Assembly: GCA_003541285.1 (NCBI GenBank)
Contig: DPMS01000713.1
Span: forward strand, 1,731 to 8,345
DNA from: Actinomycetota bacterium
Lineage (GTDB): Bacteria > Actinomycetota > Actinomycetes > Streptosporangiales > Streptosporangiaceae
Length of the DNA stretch: 6,615 nucleotides
Direction of reading: 5' to 3'
Position numbers and translations under genes: made by a program
The notes under the pieces: generated by a model
Databases searched by the model: none
What the model was told of the DNA's origin: nothing
The model's input: the letters and a program-made list of their open reading frames with translations, nothing else
Part shown: positions 1 through 5,466 of the stretch, piece after piece
Position numbering within the stretch: position 1 is the first letter of the stretch
Layout: every line of letters begins with the position of its first letter

Positions 1-170
1 TTTCCGGCCTCGGCGCCGGCCCGGGTCCGCGGAGGGGGCCGGCTGCTCGAAGTCTTCCCCGCAGGCCGGCCGGCCAATAGGGACCAAGGGCCCCGGTGGA
101 GTTCCCGGACGGCATCACGGGTGGACGGCCCAGACGCCGCGCCTGTGGGCAACCGATCAGCTGGCGGATC

Positions 171-199
171 TTGCGCCCCTTCTGGGCGCGGGTTACATT
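171..199 (+). promoter_or_regulatory. Candidate promoter containing an inverted repeat
   Basis: A -35-like TTGCGC (171-176) and a -10-like TACATT (194-199) are separated by 17 bases. They match the TTGACA/TATAAT consensus at 3 and 4 of 6 positions, which is weak but not unusual for actinomycete housekeeping promoters. A perfect inverted repeat, GCGCCC (173-178) and GGGCGC (184-189) with a 5-base loop, lies between and overlapping the two boxes. That is a good place for a repressor operator, although it could also be a chance GC-rich hairpin or the end of an upstream transcript. Transcription would start near 206, about 40 bases before the first gene. The promoter call is inference; the repeat is directly visible. 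Confidence 0.3.
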
Positions 200-234
200 G
201 CTCCCTACTGCAGTCGGTAGCATCCGAGCCCGGT

Positions 235-240
235 AGGGGG
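235..240 (+). promoter_or_regulatory. Ribosome binding site fixing the GTG start of the amidohydrolase
   Basis: AGGGGG ends four bases before the GTG at 245. The spacing is short but workable, and the site supports this GTG as the start. The encoded N-terminus (Met-Ile-Val-Asp-Ala-Tyr-Ser-His) begins exactly where amidohydrolase-2 proteins normally begin, with the first beta strand carrying the metal-binding motif. Confidence 0.55.
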
Positions 241-244
241 TTCA

Positions 245-1219
245 GTGATCGTCGACGCTTATTCGCACGTTTGCCCGGAACGGTTGCTCGACGCGATCAG
301 CGAACGCCACCCCGGCGCGGAAGTGGCTGCGCTGCGCAAGAACAGCTACCTGTTCGACGGTGAGCGGCGGCTGCGCTATATGGACCGGATCGGTGTCGAC
401 CAGCAGGTCCTGGTCCTGGTCAGGCCGCCGATGTGGCTGGGCATGCCGCGGCCGGTCGTGCACGCATTGACCCGGGTAGCCAACGACAGCATCGCCGAGA
501 TGGCCGCCAAATGGCCGGACCGGTTCATCGCGGTCGGCGTCCTGCCGGTCGTCGACGACGAGATGATGACCGAGTTCCACCGGCTGACCACCGAACTGGG
601 TGTCCGCGGTGTGCTGATCTTCTCCAACATTGAGGGCCTGCCCCTGGACGACGCCTCGATGTGGCCGCTGTATGCGGAAGCGGCCAAAGCCGATGTGCCG
701 ATCTGGATCCACCCCCAGCACGGCCATTCCTACGACTGGATCAAGAAGGACCTGGTTGACCGGCTGTTCGGCTGGCCGTTCGAGACCACCCTGGCGATGT
801 CCAGGCTGGTGTTCGGTGGCGTGCTGGAGCGCTATCCGGACCTGAAGTTCGTGACCCATCACCTCGGCGGCATGGTCCCGTTCTACGCCAGCCGGGCAGA
901 CGCGATGAGCCAGGAGATCGCCCGCTACCGGGCGGCGTCCCTGACCGAGGCATCGGAGCCGCTGCCCGGGCGGCCGTCCCAGTACTTCCGCAAGTTCTTC
1001 AACGATTCGATGGTCAACGGCTCCGCCGCGGCAATGCGCTGCGGCCTGGAGTTTTTCGGTGCCGAGCGGGTGATGTACGGCACCGACTTCCCGATGGGTC
1101 CCAATGATGGCGAGGACTGGCCCGTCGAGGTGCTGGACACGATCCGGTCCCTCGGCCTGAGCGCGGCCGATTCCGACCTCGTGCTCGGGGCCAACCTGCA
1201 CCGCATCATGCGGCTTTGA
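245..1219 (+). CDS. Amidohydrolase-2 family (ACMSD-like) metal-dependent hydrolase/decarboxylase
   Basis: This is a 324-residue cytoplasmic TIM-barrel enzyme of the amidohydrolase-2 family, which includes aminocarboxymuconate-semialdehyde decarboxylase (ACMSD) and resorcylate-type decarboxylases. Length is typical of the family and there is no signal peptide. Visible landmarks are Asp4-Ala-Tyr-Ser-His8 on the first strand, His156-Pro-Gln-His159 in the middle, Thr-His205-His206-Leu-Gly-Gly, and Tyr-Gly-Thr-Asp281-Phe-Pro near the C-terminus. In ACMSD the metal is held by the two His of an Asp-x-His-x-His motif, a mid-barrel His and this Asp. Here the first of the two N-terminal His is Tyr6, so metal binding may differ. 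The GTG start is supported by AGGGGG just upstream. It is the first gene of the apparent operon, 95 bases before the transporter lipoprotein. It probably acts on the imported compound or a product of it; decarboxylation versus hydrolysis cannot be decided from sequence. Confidence 0.85.
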   Translation: MIVDAYSHVCPERLLDAISERHPGAEVAALRKNSYLFDGERRLRYMDRIGVDQQVLVLVRPPMWLGMPRPVVHALTRVANDSIAEMAAKWPDRFIAVGVLPVVDDEMMTEFHRLTTELGVRGVLIFSNIEGLPLDDASMWPLYAEAAKADVPIWIHPQHGHSYDWIKKDLVDRLFGWPFETTLAMSRLVFGGVLERYPDLKFVTHHLGGMVPFYASRADAMSQEIARYRAASLTEASEPLPGRPSQYFRKFFNDSMVNGSAAAMRCGLEFFGAERVMYGTDFPMGPNDGEDWPVEVLDTIRSLGLSAADSDLVLGANLHRIMRL

Positions 1220-1243
1220 AACAGTCCCCTTCAGTCCGCGCTC

Positions 1244-1266
1244 CCCGGCCGGCCTGACCGGCCGGG
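1244..1266 (+). repeat. Perfect GC hairpin in the amidohydrolase-transporter gap
   Basis: CCCGGCCGG (1244-1252) and CCGGCCGGG (1258-1266) form a perfect 9-base-pair stem, all G-C, around a CCTGA loop. It starts 24 bases after the amidohydrolase stop. No T-run follows, so it is not a classical intrinsic terminator. GC-only hairpins of this kind in actinomycetes may act as weak terminators, attenuators or 3'-end stabilisers, which would let the binding-protein gene be expressed at a different level from the enzyme upstream. Function is inference. Confidence 0.5.
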
Positions 1267-1275
1267 AAGCCTCCC

Positions 1276-1291
1276 GCCGCCCCCCTGCGGC
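1276..1291 (+). repeat. Second, shorter GC hairpin before the binding-protein gene
   Basis: GCCGC (1276-1280) and GCGGC (1287-1291) can pair around a 6-base C-rich loop. It lies nine bases after the first hairpin and ends seven bases before the AAGAGGTG ribosome binding site. It is short enough to be chance in such GC-rich DNA. If real, it would form one end of a tandem stem-loop arrangement in the leader of the lipoprotein gene. Confidence 0.25.
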
Positions 1292-1298
1292 GTCCACG

Positions 1299-1306
1299 AA
1301 GAGGTG
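1299..1306 (+). promoter_or_regulatory. Ribosome binding site for the binding-protein gene
   Basis: AAGAGGTG lies eight bases before the ATG at 1315 and matches the 16S rRNA 3' end well. It decides in favour of this start over the internal ATG at 1405, which would leave a very short signal peptide and has no comparable site upstream. Confidence 0.7.
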
Positions 1307-1314
1307 GGCTCGAT

Positions 1315-2685
1315 ATGAGATCCAGAAAATTCACACACCCCCCCACACAACGATTCCCCCGGCAGGCGGCCTCCGCCGCGCCGCTGGTCACCCGTCCTGG
1401 CGTCATGCTCACCGGCGCGGTCGCCGTCGCGCTCGCACTGGCCGCATGCGGCAGCACATCGAGCAGCGGCGGCAGTGGTGGCAGCGGTGGTACCGGCACC
1501 ATCAACGCCGGCGTCATCGGCCCGATGACCGGGCCGGCCGCCGAGATCGGCAACCTCATGTCCGGCGCCTGCTACGCCGCCGTGTTCGACGTGAACAAGG
1601 CCGGCGGGGTGATGGGCCGCAAGATCAACTGTTCCCTGATCGACGACACCGGCGACCCGGCCGACGCGGTGCCGAACGTGACCAGGGCGCTGGCCACCAC
1701 CAGCAACCTCAACATGGCGGTCGGGCTGGAGTCGAACACGGCAGCCACCACGATCCCGCTGGTGAACAACGCGCACATCCCGATGGTGTCCACCAACGGC
1801 CTGGTCGCCTTCGACAAGACCACTGACACCTACTTCTGGCGGATGACCCCGTCCGACTCCCAGAACGGCGCTGCCTTTGTCGCCTGGGCGAACCAGAAGG
1901 GCTACAAGCGGATGGCCGTGGTGTTCCAGAACAACATCGGCGCCCAGGGCAACGAGCCGGGCGTGGTGGCCGCGGTGAAGAAGATCGGTGGCACCATGAC
2001 CACCAACATCACGATCCCCGGCGACGCCTCGTCCTACTCCAGCGTGGTGGCCAGGGTCCTGGCCGGCAAGCCGCAGGCGCTGATCCTGGCCGGCGACCCG
2101 CAGACCTCAGCGACCTTCCTGTCCGAATACCGCCAGCTCAGCGGCGGGAAGGTGCCGCCGGTCGTCACCTCGACCGACTCGATCACCCCCGCGTACTTCT
2201 CGGCTGTGAAGAAGGTCATGGGCGCGGCCTACATGACCCACAGCATGTACTTCATCGGTGGCTACGTGAACCCCTCCAGCCAGGCGTTCAGTGTCTATAA
2301 GAGCGCCGTCTACGGCGCGTCGCAGATCAAGGACCCCACCACCATCCTGGGGGTGGGCGTGATCGCCTCGATCTACGACGGCATCAACCTGATGAGCCTG
2401 GCCATGCAGGAGGCGCACAGCACCAGTGGCCCGGTGTACAACGCCGACATCGAGAAGATCGCCACCGGTACCCCCGGCGCGGTGACCGTCGATTCCTACG
2501 CCGCGGGCCTGGCCGCGCTGAAGGCCGGCCAGAAGATCCACTACGTGGGGGTCGGCGGCGCGATCCACTTCAACTCCTTCCACAACTCACCCGGCAACTT
2601 CTCGGCCTCCGGGTTCGACGCCAGCGGCAACCCGACACTGCTCGGGGTGATCCCTGGCACCACGATCCAGCAACTGCTGTCGTAA
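1315..2685 (+). CDS. HAAT-type ABC transporter substrate-binding lipoprotein (LivK/LivJ-like)
   Basis: This 456-residue extracytoplasmic receptor captures the ligand and delivers it to the LivH/LivM channel encoded downstream. The N-terminus is a lipoprotein signal: a long basic region (about residues 1-29), a hydrophobic stretch (30-43), and a lipobox Leu-Ala-Ala-Cys with the lipidated Cys at 45. A flexible Ser/Gly-rich tether follows (46-61). The type I periplasmic binding fold (Peripla_BP_6) begins at Ile63 with a strand reading Ala-Gly-Val-Ile-Gly-Pro-Met-Thr-Gly. The loop Gly137-Leu-Glu-Ser-Asn-Thr-Ala-Ala sits where family members bind the ligand carboxylate/amine, and a Pro-Met-Val-Ser-Thr-Asn strand follows. 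Cys86 and Cys106 could form a disulfide (inference). At about 410 residues after cleavage it is longer than E. coli LivJ. Its TAA stop overlaps the permease ATG by one base (TAATG). The ligand is not predictable; amino acids, amides, urea and aromatic acids are all known for this family. Confidence 0.9.
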   Translation: MRSRKFTHPPTQRFPRQAASAAPLVTRPGVMLTGAVAVALALAACGSTSSSGGSGGSGGTGTINAGVIGPMTGPAAEIGNLMSGACYAAVFDVNKAGGVMGRKINCSLIDDTGDPADAVPNVTRALATTSNLNMAVGLESNTAATTIPLVNNAHIPMVSTNGLVAFDKTTDTYFWRMTPSDSQNGAAFVAWANQKGYKRMAVVFQNNIGAQGNEPGVVAAVKKIGGTMTTNITIPGDASSYSSVVARVLAGKPQALILAGDPQTSATFLSEYRQLSGGKVPPVVTSTDSITPAYFSAVKKVMGAAYMTHSMYFIGGYVNPSSQAFSVYKSAVYGASQIKDPTTILGVGVIASIYDGINLMSLAMQEAHSTSGPVYNADIEKIATGTPGAVTVDSYAAGLAALKAGQKIHYVGVGGAIHFNSFHNSPGNFSASGFDASGNPTLLGVIPGTTIQQLLS

Positions 2686-3575
2686 TGAACGTCTTCATCG
2701 AGGCGGTGGGCTTCGGCATCGCAGCCGGGGCGGTCGTCGCGCTGGGCGCCGTGGGGTTCACCGTTCAGTTCGGGATCAGCAACGTGCTGAACATCACCTA
2801 CGGCGCCCTGATGACCCTGGCCGCCTACCTGGGTTACGCGCTGCTCGGGCTGGGCGTGGGGATCTGGGAGGCGCTGGTCATCGCCTCGATCGGGATCGCG
2901 CTGGCGTCGGTGGTTTTCAACCGGCTGCTCATCGCGCCGCTGCGGCGGCGCGGCACCGGGTTCGTCGGCGTGGTGATCGTCACCGTCGCCGCCGGGATCA
3001 TCATCCAGTACTGCATCGTCGCCATCGCCGGCCCGGACACCGTCTCCTACGGCCAGCAGGCGGGCAGCACCATCCGCGTTGCGGGCTTCGTGCTCACCAC
3101 CACCCAGCTGATCGTCATCGCGATGACGGTGGTGCTCATGTTCGCGCTGCACCTGCTGCTCACCCGCACCCAGCTGGGCCGGGCGATGCGGGCCACCTCG
3201 GCGAATCCGGTGGTCGCCCGCAGTTGCGGCATCCGCACCGAACGGATCATCGACGTGACCTGGCTGATCTCCGGCGCCCTGTGCGGGGCGGCGGGAGTCG
3301 CGCTGGCGATCACCACGGTCACCTTCGACTTCACGATCGGGCCGACCTTCCTCATCTACATGATCGCGGCCGCCGTCCTCGGCGGGATCGGCCAGCCCTA
3401 CGGGGCGATGCTCGGCGGGCTGGTGGTGGGGGTGGGGACCCAGGTCGCCGCCGCCTACTCCAGCCCCGCCTACCAGGACGTCTACGCCTTCGGCCTGCTC
3501 ATCCTCATGCTGCTGATCCGGCCCCGCGGTCTGCTGGCGGCCGGGACAGCCAGCGCGCGGCGGCTGGTCGGCTGA
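2685..3575 (+). CDS. livH: HAAT ABC transporter permease, LivH type
   Basis: This is a 296-residue integral membrane permease, the usual LivH length, forming one half of the transport channel with the LivM domain encoded next. It is hydrophobic throughout, with about eight plausible membrane segments. The N-terminus has the characteristic LivH pattern in which a first helix is followed by Asn-Ile-Thr-Tyr-Gly-Ala-Leu-Met. The cytoplasmic coupling loop that contacts the ATPases is visible from about Gln163 to Ile186 (Leu-Gly-Arg-Ala-Met-Arg-Ala followed by Ala-Arg-Ser-Cys-Gly-Ile). A Val-Leu-Gly-Gly-Ile-Gly segment lies near 231-236, and the C-terminus has the typical Arg279-Pro-Arg-Gly-Leu. 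No good Shine-Dalgarno site precedes the ATG. The one-base TAATG overlap with the binding-protein stop implies re-initiation by ribosomes finishing the upstream gene. The family assignment is secure; the transported substrate is unknown, so the symbol denotes family only. Confidence 0.9.
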   Translation: MNVFIEAVGFGIAAGAVVALGAVGFTVQFGISNVLNITYGALMTLAAYLGYALLGLGVGIWEALVIASIGIALASVVFNRLLIAPLRRRGTGFVGVVIVTVAAGIIIQYCIVAIAGPDTVSYGQQAGSTIRVAGFVLTTTQLIVIAMTVVLMFALHLLLTRTQLGRAMRATSANPVVARSCGIRTERIIDVTWLISGALCGAAGVALAITTVTFDFTIGPTFLIYMIAAAVLGGIGQPYGAMLGGLVVGVGTQVAAAYSSPAYQDVYAFGLLILMLLIRPRGLLAAGTASARRLVG

Positions 3576-3593
3576 CCGGGAAACCCGCGGATC

Positions 3594-3603
3594 GGGAGGA
3601 GGA
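3594..3603 (+). promoter_or_regulatory. Strong ribosome binding site positioned for an ATC codon at 3610
   Basis: GGGAGGAGGA contains a near-ideal Shine-Dalgarno core (AGGAGG at 3597-3602). Seven bases later, in frame with the permease/ATPase gene, is ATC (3610-3612). The first ATG/GTG/TTG-class start in that frame is GTG at 3634, 31 bases from the core and too far to use it. Upstream, the frame has no canonical start back to a TGA at 3514-3516. So the site points to initiation at ATC, or to an ATG misread as ATC. Confidence 0.65.
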
Positions 3604-3633
3604 CGCACCATCAGCGCGATCGCCTACTACGTC

Positions 3634-5466
3634 GTGGTCCTGCTCGTGTACCTGGGCACCGACCTGCTCGCGGCCTGGGGACTGAACCTAGAGTTCGGCG
3701 TGGCGGGTGTCGTCAACTTCGCCTACATCGTCCTGGTCGCCGCCGGCGCCTACTTCTACGCGGTGTTCACGCTCGGGTCCCCGGCCGCCTCCGGCGGCTT
3801 CCAGCAGTACATCATCGGCCTGAAGCTGCCGGTGGTGCTCGCGATCGTGGCGGCCGCCCTGATCTGCGGGGTGCTCGGCTGCCTGATCGGGGTCACCGGG
3901 CTGAAGCGGCTGCGCGCCGACTACCAGGCGATGGTGATGCTGGTCATCTCGATCCTCGCGACGACCGTCATCGGCGCCGACACCGGCCTGTTCGACGGCA
4001 ACGCCGGGCTGAGCCTGATCCCCAACCCGCTCGCCTCCGTGGACCCGGCCCGCCGGGGCTGGTACTACGTCGCGGTGGTGGCGGTGGTCTGCGTGCTCGG
4101 CTACCTGGCGCTGCGCCGGTTCACCACCGGCCCGTTCGGCCGGGTGCTGCGGGCGGTGCGCGAGGACGAGGACGCGGCGATCGCGGTCGGCAAGAACGTG
4201 GTCGGGCTGCGGCTGGCGGTGCAGGCGGTCGGCGGCGTCTATGCCGGGCTGAGCGGCGCCCTGCTGGCCGGGTTCATCGGCGGCTGGTCCCCCTCGTCCT
4301 GGGAGTACGTGGAGACGCTGGCGCTGCTCACCGCCATCATCGTCGGCGGCCTGGGCAACGACGCCGGGGTGCTGCTCGGTACCGCCATCGTGCCGGTGCT
4401 GATCTTGCAGGGGGTGCAGTTCCTGCCGCAGATCAAGAGCGCGCCGCAACTGGCCGACGAACTTGGCTGGATCATCCTCGGGGTACTGACGATCGCGTTC
4501 GTGTTCAGCCGGCCGCAAGGGCTGATCCCCGAACGGCGCCCCCGTTACCGGCCGAAGCCCGCGCAGGCCACCGAGCTGGGTCCGGCCGGCGAGCCGGCTC
4601 CGGCCGGCGCGACCGTTGATCTTGCTTCGATCGTTGCCATCCGGCCAGCTCCCCGTTTGTGGTCTGATCACGGTCACCCTCATCCGCCGTCGCCCGCGGG
4701 CGTCGGCCAGGCACCGATCCTCGCCGTGGACGGGCTCCGGCGGCAGTACGGCGGTGTGCGTGCCGTGGACGGCGCGAGCTTCACCATCGCCGCGGGCGGC
4801 ATCACGGGGCTGATCGGGCCGAACGGGGCTGGCAAGTCCACGGTGCTCGGCCTCATCAGCGGCTTCCTGCGGCTGGACGGCGGGACGATCGTCTTCGACG
4901 GCCGCGATGTGAGCCGCCTGCCCGCCCACCGGCGGTCCCGGCTGGGCATCGTCCGCACGTTCCAGCTGCCGCGCGAGTTCCGCGCCCTGACGACGATCGA
5001 GAACCTGCTCGTCGCCGCCCCTCACCAGCGCGGCGAGTCGCTGGCAGGGGTCGCCGCCGGCCGGCGGCTGTGGCGGCGCCAGGAAGAGGGACTCGTGGAG
5101 CGGGCCACCGCCCTGCTCGCCCTGTTCGGGATGGCGGACAAGGCCGACCAGCGGGCCGGGCAGCTCAGCGGTGGCCAGAAGCGCATGCTTGAGGTGATGC
5201 GCGCGCTGATAACAGGCCCGCGGTTGCTGCTGCTGGATGAGCCGATGGCCGGACTCGCCCCGGCGCTGGCCGAGCGGCTGGAGGCGGCCTGCCGCCAGCT
5301 CGCTGACAACGGGCTGTCGATCCTGCTGGTCGAGCATGAACTGCGCGCGGTGGAGCGCCTCTGCGAGCAGGTGGTCGTCATGGCACAGGGGAAGGTCATC
5401 TCCGAGGGCCGGATGGCCGAACTGCGCACCCGGAAGGAGGTGCAGGACGCCTATGTCGTCGGCTGA
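3634..5466 (+). CDS. livM-livG: Fused HAAT permease (LivM) and ATPase (LivG)
   Basis: One continuous frame of 610 residues joins a LivM-type membrane domain (about 1-300) to a LivG-type ATPase (about 361-610). Coordinates use the first canonical start (GTG), but translation probably begins at ATC 3610, giving eight more residues (Ser-Ala-Ile-Ala-Tyr-Tyr-Val after the initiator) and completing the first membrane helix. The LivM part shows a coupling loop Gly166-Pro-Phe-Gly-Arg-Val-Leu-Arg-Ala-Val-Arg-Glu-Asp, an Ile-Val-Gly-Gly-Leu-Gly motif near 237, and the usual terminal Arg293-Pro-Gln-Gly-Leu. The ATPase part has Walker A at 395-403, an ABC signature Leu-Ser-Gly-Gly-Gln at 511-515, Walker B ending in Asp535-Glu536, and a switch His568, so it looks catalytically intact. 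The roughly 60-residue linker is Pro/Ala-rich and has unusual codons. LivM-LivG fusions are known in actinobacteria, so a fusion is plausible. An undetected frameshift or lost stop is the alternative. Confidence 0.88.
   Translation: MVLLVYLGTDLLAAWGLNLEFGVAGVVNFAYIVLVAAGAYFYAVFTLGSPAASGGFQQYIIGLKLPVVLAIVAAALICGVLGCLIGVTGLKRLRADYQAMVMLVISILATTVIGADTGLFDGNAGLSLIPNPLASVDPARRGWYYVAVVAVVCVLGYLALRRFTTGPFGRVLRAVREDEDAAIAVGKNVVGLRLAVQAVGGVYAGLSGALLAGFIGGWSPSSWEYVETLALLTAIIVGGLGNDAGVLLGTAIVPVLILQGVQFLPQIKSAPQLADELGWIILGVLTIAFVFSRPQGLIPERRPRYRPKPAQATELGPAGEPAPAGATVDLASIVAIRPAPRLWSDHGHPHPPSPAGVGQAPILAVDGLRRQYGGVRAVDGASFTIAAGGITGLIGPNGAGKSTVLGLISGFLRLDGGTIVFDGRDVSRLPAHRRSRLGIVRTFQLPREFRALTTIENLLVAAPHQRGESLAGVAAGRRLWRRQEEGLVERATALLALFGMADKADQRAGQLSGGQKRMLEVMRALITGPRLLLLDEPMAGLAPALAERLEAACRQLADNGLSILLVEHELRAVERLCEQVVVMAQGKVISEGRMAELRTRKEVQDAYVVG
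5434..5442 (+). promoter_or_regulatory. Ribosome binding site for livF inside the end of the LivM-LivG gene
   Basis: AAGGAGGTG matches the actinomycete 16S anti-Shine-Dalgarno over nine bases. It sits inside the last codons of the upstream gene. The GGAGG core ends 12 bases before the ATG at 5453, somewhat long. The alternative ATG at 5471 would be 30 bases away, so 5453 is preferred. Confidence 0.6.

Larger units (their letters stand above)
1..244. other. Non-coding leader upstream of the operon
   Basis: I see no gene here that I can support. Two forward frames stay open from the left edge, one to a TAG at 218-220 and one running past 244. Their translations are rich in Gly, Pro, Arg and Ala, have no recognisable motif, and do not show the strong G/C third-position bias of the real genes. 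A third frame ends at a TAG at 78-80 and could be the tail of an upstream gene, but nothing else supports that. The stretch holds a 12-base palindrome of alternating GGCC/GGCC at 64-75. It also holds the promoter-like site and inverted repeat listed separately. Bases 190-235 are visibly less GC-rich than the flanks, as expected of a regulatory region. Confidence 0.6.

Noticed and set aside
3..80. Possible C-terminal tail of an upstream gene ending at the TAG at 78-80
   Set aside because: It is only 25 codons of Gly/Pro/Arg/Ala-rich sequence with moderate third-position bias and no motif. It cannot be told from chance.
1..363. Forward frame open from the left edge through 363 (a GTG at 121 could start it)
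   Set aside because: It overlaps the amidohydrolase start, lacks a ribosome binding site at 121, has poor G/C third-position bias, and has no recognisable sequence.
242..1297. Long reverse-strand open frame opposite the amidohydrolase
   Set aside because: It mirrors the forward gene's codon bias. Its translation is His/Gly/Arg/Gln-rich with no recognisable fold, while the forward frame has clear family motifs.
2541..3611. 356-codon reverse-strand open frame opposite livH
   Set aside because: The composition is Asp/Gly/His/Gln-rich with no motif, and the forward frame is an unmistakable LivH permease.
5237..5452. Upstream extension of the livF frame to 5237
   Set aside because: It lies out of frame over the LivG ATPase core (Walker B to switch His). 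Its Trp/Arg/Ser-rich translation is a shadow, and the ribosome binding site supports 5453.
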